DNA of 64,000 nucleotides from Bacteroidota bacterium. Lineage in GTDB: Bacteria > Bacteroidota > Ignavibacteria > Tepidaquicellales > Tepidaquicellaceae. The stretch spans positions 20,081 to 84,080 of the forward strand of contig JAFDZR010000009.1 in assembly GCA_018266875.1 (NCBI GenBank), read 5' to 3'. The notes beneath the pieces are model-generated. The model ran no database searches. It was not told where the DNA came from and saw nothing but the letters and a program-made list of their open reading frames with translations. Below are positions 18,437 to 26,827 of the stretch, piece by piece; within the stretch, counting starts at the first letter, position 1, and each line of letters begins with the position of its first letter. Made by a program: the position numbers and the translations under genes.

Positions 18437-19542
18437 CTTACCTTTAAAGAAGCAAGTGTCATAATAGCAAGGATCACGGCTATTATGTAAAATCTGATTA
18501 CTATCTTAGGTTCGGGAATACCCTTCATCTCAAAATGATGATGTATCGGAGCCATTCTGAATATTCTTCTGCCTTCGCCGTATTTTATTCTTGTATACTT
18601 AAAATAATATCTCTGCAAAATTACTGACAATGCCTCAACAAAAAATATCCCGCCGAGAATGGGAAGCATAAATTCTTTTTTCACAAGAACGCATAATGTT
18701 CCGACCGCTCCTCCCAGAGCAAGCGATCCCGTATCTCCCATGAATACCTGCGCCGGATAGAAATTATACCAGAGAAATCCAAGCGCGGCTCCAACAAGTG
18801 CCGTGCAGTAAATTGCCAGTTCTCCGTTGCCTCTTAAATAAATGATGTTAAGATATTTTGATGTTTCAATATTTCCGGAAACGTAAGCTATTATTCCCAG
18901 TGTCAGAGCAACTATTCCTACCGTTCCGACTGCCAGTCCGTCAAGACCGTCTGTAAAGTTCACGGCATTTGAAGTCGCCGTTACAATAAAAACAATTATC
19001 GGTATGTATGCATATGAAAAATCGAATTCATATCCTTTCAGAAATGGTATTGTAGTTACCGAATGTATGCCGTCAAACTGCGGAAGATAAAAAACAGCAA
19101 GTCCGACTATCAGTCCAACGGTTAACTGTCCTAGCATCTTGTATCTTTCGGCAAGTCCCTTCTTGTATTTTTTAATTACTTTAAGATAATCATCAATGAA
19201 TCCTACTGCGCCGAGCGCAACAGTTACAAATAAAATTATCTGAACATAAATATTTCCAAGGTCGCCCCAGAGCAGAACCGGTATCAGCACAGAGATCAGT
19301 ATTATGAATCCGCCCATGGTCGGCGTGCCTGCCTTTGACCAGTGGAACTGAGGACCGTCCTCCTTCCTTGCTTCGCCAATCTGCTTCTTCTGCAGTATCT
19401 TTATTATTCTCGGTCCTAAAATAAAACTGATGAACAAAGCTGTAATAGCAGACAGAGCGGACCTGAATGTTATAAATCTGAATATATCAAATCCCGGAGG
19501 ATTGAAATTCGCGTTTATGTATTCTGCTAATTTATACAGCAT
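18433..19542 (-). CDS. mraY: Phospho-N-acetylmuramoyl-pentapeptide transferase
   Basis: The protein has 369 residues and about ten membrane spans. MraY makes lipid I by moving phospho-MurNAc-pentapeptide onto undecaprenyl phosphate. Clear motifs are GTPTMGGFIILISVL, the pair of acidic residues in FIDDYLKVIKK (Mg2+ site), NFTDGLDGLAVG, VFMGDTGSLALGG and the MraY-specific loop MAPIHHHFEMKG. The family length is slightly above the E. coli protein. It sits between murF and murD, with three bases to murF and a four-base overlap with murD. Confidence 0.98.
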   Translation of the reverse strand: MLYKLAEYINANFNPPGFDIFRFITFRSALSAITALFISFILGPRIIKILQKKQIGEARKEDGPQFHWSKAGTPTMGGFIILISVLIPVLLWGDLGNIYVQIILFVTVALGAVGFIDDYLKVIKKYKKGLAERYKMLGQLTVGLIVGLAVFYLPQFDGIHSVTTIPFLKGYEFDFSYAYIPIIVFIVTATSNAVNFTDGLDGLAVGTVGIVALTLGIIAYVSGNIETSKYLNIIYLRGNGELAIYCTALVGAALGFLWYNFYPAQVFMGDTGSLALGGAVGTLCVLVKKEFMLPILGGIFFVEALSVILQRYYFKYTRIKYGEGRRIFRMAPIHHHFEMKGIPEPKIVIRFYIIAVILAIMTLASLKVR

Positions 19543-19545
19543 AGT

Positions 19546-20937
19546 TTATTTTATTCCTGTTATTTTGTTAATTACCTCTTCCATCTTCATGCCTCTTGAA
19601 CCTTTCACATAGATCACATCGCCGGGTCTTAAATTTCTCATCAGCATTTCAGACAGATCATTTTTGTCTTCAAAGTAAAAATTGTTCTTTATTTTTCCCG
19701 CTGCCTTAAATGTGTTGAAAGAAAATTTTCCGTATGTGTAAAGATTTTTAATTCCGGTTTTCACCGCAAACTTTCCTATCTCTGCATGCTCCGCTGCGCT
19801 GTTCTTCCCAAGCTCAAGCATATCGGAAAGGACTGCGTACTTCTCACCTTTGTTACTGAATCCCGCCAGCGTTTCCAGCCCCATCCTTACCGATTCCGGA
19901 TTGCTGTTGTAAGCATCATTGATGATCTTTACTCCTTTATGATCCGATACTTCCATTCTTTTTGATGAACTCTGTTTGAAATTCATCAGCGCTTCCCTGA
20001 TCTGTTTCGGTTTTATGTCAAATGCCAGACCGGCTGCTGTTGCCGCCAGCCCGTTGTAAATTGAATGTTTGCCGAATGTTGAAACTGTTACTTTAAAATC
20101 TTCCGATCCGGATTTTATTTTAATCACCGGCTGATATTTTTTATTGTATCCTTCGAATGTTCCTGAAACATCGGATTTAAAATTATATGAATAAGAAATC
20201 ACATCTGCATTCCTGATCTTTTTCGCCCTGTCTCTGATGTATTTATCATCAAAATTCATAAACACCTTTCCGGAGTTTTTATCCAGGTAATCGTATAATT
20301 CAAATTCAGCTCTGGCAACACCGTCGAGGTCTTTGAAAAACTCGAGGTGTTCCTTTCCAATGTTTGTCACCATTCCGTGATCCGGTTTTGCAATTTCCAT
20401 CAGATATTCCACTTCTTTAAAATGACTGCATCCCACTTCTAACACCGCCGCCTGATGAGACCTCTTAAGTTTCAAAAGAGTCAGAGGCAGACCGATATGA
20501 TTGTTAAAATTTTCCGCTGTCTTCAGGACTTTGTATTTCTTTGAAAGCACTTCGGCTACAAGATCCTTTGTCGTCGTTTTTCCGTTGCTTCCGCCGATAC
20601 AGAATACCGGTATGTTATATTTACTCCTGTGAACGGCTGCAAACTGACCAAGCGCTTTTATTGTATCATTAACTGCCACCAGAGATATTCCCCTGAGTTT
20701 ATTTTTATTTTTATTGTACCAGCTCCTGTTTACAACAGCCAGCCTGACTCCTTTACTGATCACTTCCTTCAGAAAATCATGAGCATCGTAGTTCTCTCCT
20801 TTTATCGCAAAAAAAATCTCATTCTTTTTTACTTCTCTTGAATCTATTGAAACTCCAGCGAATCTGTTCAGTTGTTCTTTACCTGACTTGATCAGTACAG
20901 CCGAATTAACATTCAACAGATCTTTTAATTCAGGCAT
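19546..20937 (-). CDS. murF: UDP-N-acetylmuramoyl-tripeptide--D-alanyl-D-alanine ligase
   Basis: The protein has 463 residues. MurF adds D-Ala-D-Ala to the UDP-MurNAc-tripeptide, completing the pentapeptide precursor. The N-terminal domain contains GVSIDSREVKKNEIFFAIKG. The P-loop is GGSNGKTTTKDLVAEVL (near 118). NIGKEHLEFF and INDAYNSNPESVRMGLETL follow in the central and C-terminal domains. It ends YVKGSRGMKMEEVI, a typical MurF tail. It overlaps murE by eight bases. The D-Ala-D-Ala ligase gene itself is not in this window. Confidence 0.97.
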   Translation of the reverse strand: MPELKDLLNVNSAVLIKSGKEQLNRFAGVSIDSREVKKNEIFFAIKGENYDAHDFLKEVISKGVRLAVVNRSWYNKNKNKLRGISLVAVNDTIKALGQFAAVHRSKYNIPVFCIGGSNGKTTTKDLVAEVLSKKYKVLKTAENFNNHIGLPLTLLKLKRSHQAAVLEVGCSHFKEVEYLMEIAKPDHGMVTNIGKEHLEFFKDLDGVARAEFELYDYLDKNSGKVFMNFDDKYIRDRAKKIRNADVISYSYNFKSDVSGTFEGYNKKYQPVIKIKSGSEDFKVTVSTFGKHSIYNGLAATAAGLAFDIKPKQIREALMNFKQSSSKRMEVSDHKGVKIINDAYNSNPESVRMGLETLAGFSNKGEKYAVLSDMLELGKNSAAEHAEIGKFAVKTGIKNLYTYGKFSFNTFKAAGKIKNNFYFEDKNDLSEMLMRNLRPGDVIYVKGSRGMKMEEVINKITGIK

Positions 20938-22420
20938 TCTGTCCTGCTTTGTTTAAATATTTCATTACCATTTCTTTGTCATCAAAATGCGTCCGTACTC
21001 CCTTTACTTCCTGATATGTTTCATGACCTTTACCGCAAATCAGTATCAGATCGCCTTCACGGGAAATTCCAATTCCCTTTTTAATGGCTTCTTCACGGTT
21101 TTCAATGACTTCATATTCCGCCTCACCGCTTATTCCGTTTTTTATCTCGTCTATTATTTCCATGGGATCTTCAAATCTCGGATTATCTGAAGTCAATATG
21201 GAATAATCCGATAGCTCAGTTGCAAACTTTCCCATCACAGGTCTTTTCGTTCTGTCCCTGTTTCCGCCGCATCCGAATATTGTTATCAGATTTCCGTTTT
21301 TCCCTTCGCTGTTTAAAATTTCTCTTGCGGCTTCAATTGCATTTTTTAAGGAATCCGATGTATGCGAATAATCAATTACAGCAAGCGCTCCGTTGGGAAG
21401 GGGGATTCTGCTGAATCTTCCCGGAACTCCTTCGAATACTCTTACGGCTGACCGGATCTCATCAACGCTTACTCCGTAATTCAAGGCAACTCCTGCGGCG
21501 GCAAGAATATTATAAACATTGAACTTTCCGCCCAGATCAGATCTTATCTCCGTATTCTCTCCGTTTATTTTCATGTCAAAGCTAACTCCGCTCATGCTGA
21601 GCTTTACATTCCCAGCCTTTATGTCACTTTCCGAATCTATTGCGTAAAATTTTTTCTCAGCAGCTGTATCTTCAAGAATTCTCTCTCCGTACTCATCATC
21701 CCTGTTTGAAAATGCAATGTTATTTTCATCCAGTGAATCGAACAGTATTTTTTTTGCTTCGAAATAATTATTCATGTCTTTATGAAAATCAAGATGCTCG
21801 CTTGTTAAATTCGTGAATACCGCCGCATCATATTTCAGTCCGTAAACTCTGTCCATTGATAATGCAATCGATGAAACCTCCATTACACAGTATTCAATAT
21901 TTTTTTTTACCATTTTATCAAGTATCATATTCATTTCAACAGAGTCAGGTGTCGTTAGTTTTGATTCATATTTCTCATCCCCGATCCTGTACTCAATGGT
22001 TCCTATCAGACCTGTATTAAATCCGGCTTCTTTCAGCATCGACATGATCAGATAACTTGTTGTGGTCTTTCCGTTGGTTCCAGTTACTCCGATCAGTTTA
22101 AGCCCTGATGAAGGATCTCCGTAAAAAATCCCGCTCACCTCAGCCATGAACTTTCTGATGTTCTCAATTTTTTTCACAGGTACAGTTGTTTCAGCTCCGT
22201 ATTCTTCCTCGCTGAAGATCAAAACCGCGCCTTTATCAATGGCTTCTTTGATGAATTTATTCCCGTCGCTTTTCATACCCCTGATCGCAAAGAAGATATT
22301 TCCCTGTACTACATTTCTGGAATCATAGCAAATCCCGGTGATCTCCCTGTCTTCATCAAAATGTAATTCATATTTCAAAGAACCGCTCCGGAGCTTACCG
22401 GATATTTCTGACAATTTCAT
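20930..22420 (-). CDS. murE: UDP-MurNAc-L-Ala-D-Glu--meso-diaminopimelate ligase
   Basis: The protein has 496 residues. MurE adds the third stem residue. The P-loop is GTNGKTTTSYLIMSML (near 115). NLTSEHLDFHKDMNNYF and VIDYSHTSDSLKNAI follow. DNPR at 412-415 (within SDNPRFEDPMEI) is the motif that selects meso-diaminopimelate over L-lysine, so the organism should have Gram-negative type A1-gamma peptidoglycan. The C-terminal GKGHETYQEVKG is standard. It is one base downstream of ftsI and overlaps murF by eight. Length and order match the family. Confidence 0.98.
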   Translation of the reverse strand: MKLSEISGKLRSGSLKYELHFDEDREITGICYDSRNVVQGNIFFAIRGMKSDGNKFIKEAIDKGAVLIFSEEEYGAETTVPVKKIENIRKFMAEVSGIFYGDPSSGLKLIGVTGTNGKTTTSYLIMSMLKEAGFNTGLIGTIEYRIGDEKYESKLTTPDSVEMNMILDKMVKKNIEYCVMEVSSIALSMDRVYGLKYDAAVFTNLTSEHLDFHKDMNNYFEAKKILFDSLDENNIAFSNRDDEYGERILEDTAAEKKFYAIDSESDIKAGNVKLSMSGVSFDMKINGENTEIRSDLGGKFNVYNILAAAGVALNYGVSVDEIRSAVRVFEGVPGRFSRIPLPNGALAVIDYSHTSDSLKNAIEAAREILNSEGKNGNLITIFGCGGNRDRTKRPVMGKFATELSDYSILTSDNPRFEDPMEIIDEIKNGISGEAEYEVIENREEAIKKGIGISREGDLILICGKGHETYQEVKGVRTHFDDKEMVMKYLNKAGQNA

Positions 22421-22421
22421 T

Positions 22422-24614
22422 TTAATCCTTACAGTATAATATTACTCTGGACTTAGGCAGTATCTTGTTCCCGTTATCCGGAGACTGACCTGTAACCTTT
22501 CCGCTTCCTATTATTTCAACATCAAGTCCTTCTGACAAAAGCAGATTGATTGCTTTTCTCAGACTAAGATTTTTCACGTCAGGGACAACAACAAGTCTGT
22601 CATCAGTGATCTTTGCGTCCTTTACTACAAGCTTTATCATGAGATCTTTACTGTTTTTTACATTCTGATTTGCTTCAGGAAACTGAGACTCTATTATCTT
22701 TGATTTGCTGCCCGGATTTATTTCGGATTCATTTTCTATTACTTCATATTTCAGATTATTTTCAAAAAGGATATCCTTGGCATCTTCAAGTTTCAGATTT
22801 ACAAAATTCGGGATGAAAATATTCCCAGCTGAATTTCCGTCGGCTGATGTTCTGCCAGGATCGTTTGATACATTTGAGACGGTTGAACTGCCTTCTTCGG
22901 GCGGTGCGGAGAAGCTGGACAGATTGGAAAGACTCAATATTTTCGAAGCAATGTTTTTAAATACAGGCGCTGCGACCTTTCCGCCGTAATACTCTCCCGA
23001 TTTCGGATTGTTCATAATAACTGTGACAATGATCTTTGGATCATCGGCGGGAAAATATCCTACAAAAGATGAATTATGTGAATTGCTTTTATATTCGCCG
23101 TTTACAAGTCTCTGTGATGTTCCCGTCTTTCCCGCAATCTTTACGCCTTCAATCTTTGCGTCAGTTCCGGTTCCTCTTTCCACAACGCCGGTCAGCAGAG
23201 ATGAAAGTGTTCTGGCTGTGTTTTCCGATATGATCTGTCTTAAGACCGTCGCTTTATTTTCAAACAAAGTGCCGCCGTTTGAAGCCGTTTCCTTTTTTAT
23301 GATGAATGGTTTCATCATTAATCCGTTATTTGCTACGGCTGAATACGCGTCTGTGATCTGCATTGCATTGACCATGACTTCGTATCCGATCGACATGTAA
23401 GGCAGCGTGAATCCTGAAAACTCTACGGGTTTTTTCAAGAGACCTTTATTCTCTCCGGGAAGCTCGATCCCAGAACTTATTCCAAAGCCAAAATCCCTGG
23501 CATATTTATAAAATTTTTCAGATCCGATTTTCAAAGCTATTTTACTGAATCCGACATTGCTCGACTGCTCAAGCACCTGCTGAAAAGTCATGCTTGACGA
23601 TCCGTGCACATCGCTGATCTTCATTCCCTTTATTTCATTGACGCTTTCGGTTGCAATTATGGAATTCTTGTCTTCAATCTTTTCTTCCAGCGCAGATGCA
23701 GCAGCTACAATTTTAAATGTGGAACCGGGCTCATAGATATCAGAGATGACAGCATTCTTCATGCCTATTGTATCTGCCGTTGAAATCCTGTTAGGATCAA
23801 AAGAAGGATAGGAGCTCATTGCAAGAATTTCCCCGGTCTTCACTGACATTACAATAACTTTCCCGCCGTCCGCATTGTTTTTCTTTACGCCTTCTGCAAG
23901 TTCTTCTTCTGCAATTCTCTGAATATTGATATCAATTGTCAGCACAAGATTATTACCGTTCTCCGGTTCTTTTCTCGGGAATTCAAGCGAAGGTCTGTTG
24001 TTTCCCTTGCCGTCCCGCTGCATTATTACAAAACCCTCTTTGCCGGCAAGTTCTTTTTCCATTGAAAGCTCAATCCCCATCTGACCCGTATTGTCAATAT
24101 TTGTAAAGCCGAGTATCTGAGATGCGAGACTTCCGTAATTGTAAACTCTTTTTGGCTCTTTGAGAATTATTATTCCGTTCATGTTCAAAGTGTCAAGACC
24201 TGCTGTTTTGCCGTCGTCAATTCTCCTTTCAAGATAAATGAAAGATGTGTTTGGCGCTTTAAGTTTTGCCAGATATTCATCACTGCTTTTACCGAATTTT
24301 TTCGAGAAGAAACCTGCAGCCATTTCCGGATCGTCAACCATATTGGGATCTGCTGCCACAGAATACTGATAAGAGTTAGATACCATGACATTCATATTTC
24401 TGTCAAAGATCAAACCTCTGTAAGGAGAAAGAACCACTTTGTTTTCATACTGCTTTTTTGCGGCTATCTTATACTTTTCAGATTCAAGGATCTGAACATT
24501 CACAAGCTTCAGCAGTATGGCAATAAATAACCCGAAGAATAAAAGAAAAATGAGATTGATCTTCCTTCTCTGTATAAGTTCTTTACCGGGTGATTTATAA
24601 TTTTTAAACTGCAA
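22422..24614 (-). CDS. ftsI: Septal class B penicillin-binding protein FtsI with two C-terminal PASTA domains
   Basis: The protein has 730 residues and is the DD-transpeptidase that cross-links septal peptidoglycan with FtsW. It has one N-terminal membrane span (LIFLLFFGLFIAILLKL, near 20-40) and a PBP dimerisation domain. The transpeptidase shows Ser298 in STFK, SSN at 351-353 and KTG at 496-498, so it looks catalytically intact. After about 600, two PASTA modules follow (IPNFVNLKLEDAKDILFENN and VPDVKNLSLRKAINLLLSEG). PASTA-bearing division PBPs occur in Gram-positives and in FCB-group bacteria. The tail makes it longer than E. coli FtsI (588). It is 16 bases downstream of ftsL. Confidence 0.96.
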   Translation of the reverse strand: MQFKNYKSPGKELIQRRKINLIFLLFFGLFIAILLKLVNVQILESEKYKIAAKKQYENKVVLSPYRGLIFDRNMNVMVSNSYQYSVAADPNMVDDPEMAAGFFSKKFGKSSDEYLAKLKAPNTSFIYLERRIDDGKTAGLDTLNMNGIIILKEPKRVYNYGSLASQILGFTNIDNTGQMGIELSMEKELAGKEGFVIMQRDGKGNNRPSLEFPRKEPENGNNLVLTIDINIQRIAEEELAEGVKKNNADGGKVIVMSVKTGEILAMSSYPSFDPNRISTADTIGMKNAVISDIYEPGSTFKIVAAASALEEKIEDKNSIIATESVNEIKGMKISDVHGSSSMTFQQVLEQSSNVGFSKIALKIGSEKFYKYARDFGFGISSGIELPGENKGLLKKPVEFSGFTLPYMSIGYEVMVNAMQITDAYSAVANNGLMMKPFIIKKETASNGGTLFENKATVLRQIISENTARTLSSLLTGVVERGTGTDAKIEGVKIAGKTGTSQRLVNGEYKSNSHNSSFVGYFPADDPKIIVTVIMNNPKSGEYYGGKVAAPVFKNIASKILSLSNLSSFSAPPEEGSSTVSNVSNDPGRTSADGNSAGNIFIPNFVNLKLEDAKDILFENNLKYEVIENESEINPGSKSKIIESQFPEANQNVKNSKDLMIKLVVKDAKITDDRLVVVPDVKNLSLRKAINLLLSEGLDVEIIGSGKVTGQSPDNGNKILPKSRVILYCKD

Positions 24615-24630
24615 TATATTAACGTAAAAT

Positions 24631-24939
24631 TTATTTCAAATCGGATTCTTTTATTGTTATGTTTTTAACTTCAGCTCCTGAATTGTCTTTATAGCTCAGC
24701 TCGAGTTTTTCATTCGCCAGTGAACTTACTCTGTCAAACGAAGACAGTTTCTCGGCTTCAGTAAGAAGCTGATCATTTTTCTGAACTGCTTTTCTCAGCT
24801 CTTCCCTGAGTTCATTGTTTCTTACCATTATCTGATTTACCTGGATAATGTTGTTAATGTAAATAACCAGAATTACGGATCCGATTATCAGACAGATCAG
24901 GAAATAAAAGATGGAAATTTTCTTCTTGGCTTTTTTCAT
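24631..24939 (-). CDS. ftsL: FtsL-like divisome protein
   Basis: The protein has 102 residues. A lysine-rich cytoplasmic start (KKAKKKISIF) is followed by one membrane span (YFLICLIIGSVILVIYI, near 12-28). A periplasmic coiled coil follows (IMVRNNELREELRKAVQKND, then QLLTEAEKLSS), the pattern of FtsL/DivIC leucine-zipper proteins that pair with FtsQ and FtsB and activate FtsW-FtsI. Sequence identity in this family is too low for recognition by motif. The call rests on topology, size and its invariant place between rsmH and ftsI. Confidence 0.85.
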   Translation of the reverse strand: MKKAKKKISIFYFLICLIIGSVILVIYINNIIQVNQIMVRNNELREELRKAVQKNDQLLTEAEKLSSFDRVSSLANEKLELSYKDNSGAEVKNITIKESDLK

Positions 24940-24954
24940 TTTTTATTTTTTAAG

Positions 24955-25893
24955 TTAAATTTTTTCCGCTGCTCTTAGTTTTGCGCTTCTTGATCTGGGA
25001 TTCGATCTTATCTCTTCCCTTTCAGGTACTATCGGCTTCTTTGTGAGAATTTTCAGAACCGGCTCGATCTCTTTGTCAAAGAACGGGTCATCGGTTTTTT
25101 CAAATTTTTTAACGCTGTCTCTGAAATAATTTTTTACAATCCTGTCTTCAAGCGAATGATATGAAACTATTACTATTCTACCTCCCGGTACAAGCGACTC
25201 CGTAGCATCAATCAGGACTCTCTCAAGATTCTTCAGCTCATTGTTAACTTCTATTCTCAGCGACTGAAAGATCTTTGCAAGAAAATCTATCAGATTCTTT
25301 TTCCCAATCTCGTATTCTTCTTTTACTGTATTCACCATATCAAAAGTGGTTTTGTATTTCTGTGATTTCCTTCTTTTATATACTGCCTCTGATAATCTTT
25401 CAGCATTACCGATGTCACCGAACTTCTCAAACAAAACTGAAAGATCTTCTTTGCTGTATGAATTAAGAATATCAGCTGCTGTTGCAGTATCACCTTTGTA
25501 AGCTCTCATATCAAGCGGAGTATCATTCATGAAACTGAATCCGTCCTCGGCATTAAGCTGATATGACGAAAGTCCGAGATCCAGTACGATCCCGCTGATT
25601 CTCTCATATCCCGAATCACTTATTATCTGTTTCAAATCGGCGAAATTTCCGTTAACAAATTCAATCCTGTCACTGTATGCAGAAAGTCTCTCCCGGGAAA
25701 AATCCAGAGCGTTTTCATCCTTGTCTACCGCAATCACTTTTCCTTTGAATGAAGGAATCTCACATATGAGTTTTGTGTATCCTCCGCCTCCGAGAGTTCC
25801 GTCAACTAAGACCTGTTCCGGAATCTTTTCGTTGATAAGATATTCAATTGCCTTATTTGAAAGAACGGGTATATGAAAGTTTTCATCTGCCAT
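24955..25893 (-). CDS. rsmH: 16S rRNA (cytosine1402-N4)-methyltransferase RsmH (MraW)
   Basis: The protein has 312 residues. RsmH methylates N4 of C1402 in the decoding centre of 16S rRNA using AdoMet. The start HIPVLSNKAIEYL is the family opening. VDGTLGGGGYTKLICE (near 31) is the AdoMet loop. LDLGLSSYQLNAEDGFSF, MRAYKGDTATAADIL and IVSYHSLEDRIVKNYFRD are standard conserved blocks, and RSAKLRAAEK closes the protein. It lies 50 bases after mraZ and 15 before ftsL, in its canonical dcw position. Confidence 0.98.
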   Translation of the reverse strand: MADENFHIPVLSNKAIEYLINEKIPEQVLVDGTLGGGGYTKLICEIPSFKGKVIAVDKDENALDFSRERLSAYSDRIEFVNGNFADLKQIISDSGYERISGIVLDLGLSSYQLNAEDGFSFMNDTPLDMRAYKGDTATAADILNSYSKEDLSVLFEKFGDIGNAERLSEAVYKRRKSQKYKTTFDMVNTVKEEYEIGKKNLIDFLAKIFQSLRIEVNNELKNLERVLIDATESLVPGGRIVIVSYHSLEDRIVKNYFRDSVKKFEKTDDPFFDKEIEPVLKILTKKPIVPEREEIRSNPRSRSAKLRAAEKI

Positions 25894-25943
25894 TTCAAAA
25901 AATTCTTTACATATACTTTTTAAAAATCATCCGGCGTATTTTT

Positions 25944-26405
25944 TTAAGAATCTCTTCCGTTTGTGTTTATGTTCTGTGAAACTTTCTGCGCTATCTCCTC
26001 ATATGTGCTCGGCATTGACTTGTCATATCTGCTCTTTCTTTCAGGATCCCAGATCTCGATTTTATCAAGCACACCAAGAACTATCACTTCCTTTTTCAGT
26101 CCGCTGATTTCAATGAGCTGCTGCGGGATAAGGATTCTGTTCTGTGAATCCAGCTCACATTCATTTGCAAATTCAAGAAATATTCTGAGGAAATATCTGT
26201 CTTCGGCGTTGAACTGATTAAAGCGGAGCATTGAGCTCTTCAGCTTTTCCCATTCGTCCTGTGGATATGCAACAATACATTCATCCATGCCTTTCGTAAG
26301 TACAAGTTTATTGCCCGCCTCCGGCTTTATATATTTCCTGAATTTTGCAGGAAGTATAAGCCTTGATTTGGCATCTAAACTACATATCGAATGTCCTTGA
26401 AACAT
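25944..26405 (-). CDS. mraZ: Transcriptional regulator MraZ
   Basis: The protein has 153 residues, formed by two SpoVT/AbrB-type swapped-hairpin repeats. DAKSRLILPAKFRKYI (near 11-26) and DSQNRILIPQQLIEIS (near 87-102) are the two DNA-binding DxxxR-type segments. MraZ proteins form rings and repress their own dcw operon by binding 10-bp-spaced direct repeats. A matching three-copy repeat is present here at 26522-26551, just downstream of the predicted transcription start. It is the first gene of the cluster, with a leader of about 145 bases. No Shine-Dalgarno precedes the ATG. Confidence 0.96.
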   Translation of the reverse strand: MFQGHSICSLDAKSRLILPAKFRKYIKPEAGNKLVLTKGMDECIVAYPQDEWEKLKSSMLRFNQFNAEDRYFLRIFLEFANECELDSQNRILIPQQLIEISGLKKEVIVLGVLDKIEIWDPERKSRYDKSMPSTYEEIAQKVSQNINTNGRDS

Positions 26406-26521
26406 TGGCGGATAATTATATTTTTGTTGAGCTGCTTTTTTCTAAAGTGAAAAGATTAATGATTAAAGATTAATGATTATTTAACATTATTCAAAAACCG
26501 GGGAAATTTAAGCGAATTAAA

Positions 26522-26551
26522 ATTCACCACTTCCCCCCACTTTACTCCACT
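26522..26551 (-). promoter_or_regulatory. MraZ-type operator: three 10-bp-spaced AGTGG repeats
   Basis: On the minus strand the pentamer AGTGG occurs three times at exactly 10-bp spacing (26547-26551, 26537-26541, 26527-26531). Characterised MraZ boxes in other bacteria are direct repeats of TGGG-like pentamers separated by five bases, so spacing and core agree. The repeats begin at the predicted start site, between the promoter and mraZ, which suits autorepression. Binding by this MraZ is inferred. Confidence 0.8.
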
Positions 26552-26557
26552 TATATA

Positions 26558-26588
26558 CAAAAATACGTAAAATAATATTAATGTCAAA
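26558..26588 (-). promoter_or_regulatory. Promoter of the dcw operon
   Basis: On the minus strand TTTG (26585-26588), 19 bases, then TATTTTTG (26558-26565): a full match to the Bacteroidota -33/-7 consensus. The predicted start near 26551 coincides with the first MraZ-type repeat. The mraZ ATG is about 145 bases downstream. The next gene upstream, rpoC, is on the same strand but ends at... the opposite side of the gap, behind its own terminator at 26768-26803. Confidence 0.75.
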
Positions 26589-26767
26589 TCAATATTTATT
26601 GGGAAAGTTATGTTTTTGAAAAGAATTTTAAAGAATTTACAGGTGGGGGGAGAAACGGTAAAATGGATAATAAATTAATAATCTCAACGCGGGCTTTTTA
26701 CTGACTGAATCTTCTGTCTTTTCTGATTCGGATAAAAATTTTTACAAATATTTTTACGGAATTCAAA

Positions 26768-26803
26768 TAAAAAAACCACTCTTCATTTCTAAAGAGTGGT
26801 TTC
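26768..26803 (-). terminator. Intrinsic terminator after rpoC
   Basis: AAACCACTCTT pairs with AAGAGTGGTTT (11 bp, 26773-26802) and the minus strand continues with a T run. It lies 25 bases past the rpoC stop. The remaining sequence between it and the dcw promoter (about 26589-26767) holds no gene that I can see. Confidence 0.92.
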
Positions 26804-26827
26804 TTTTTATTCAAATTAACTTTCAGT

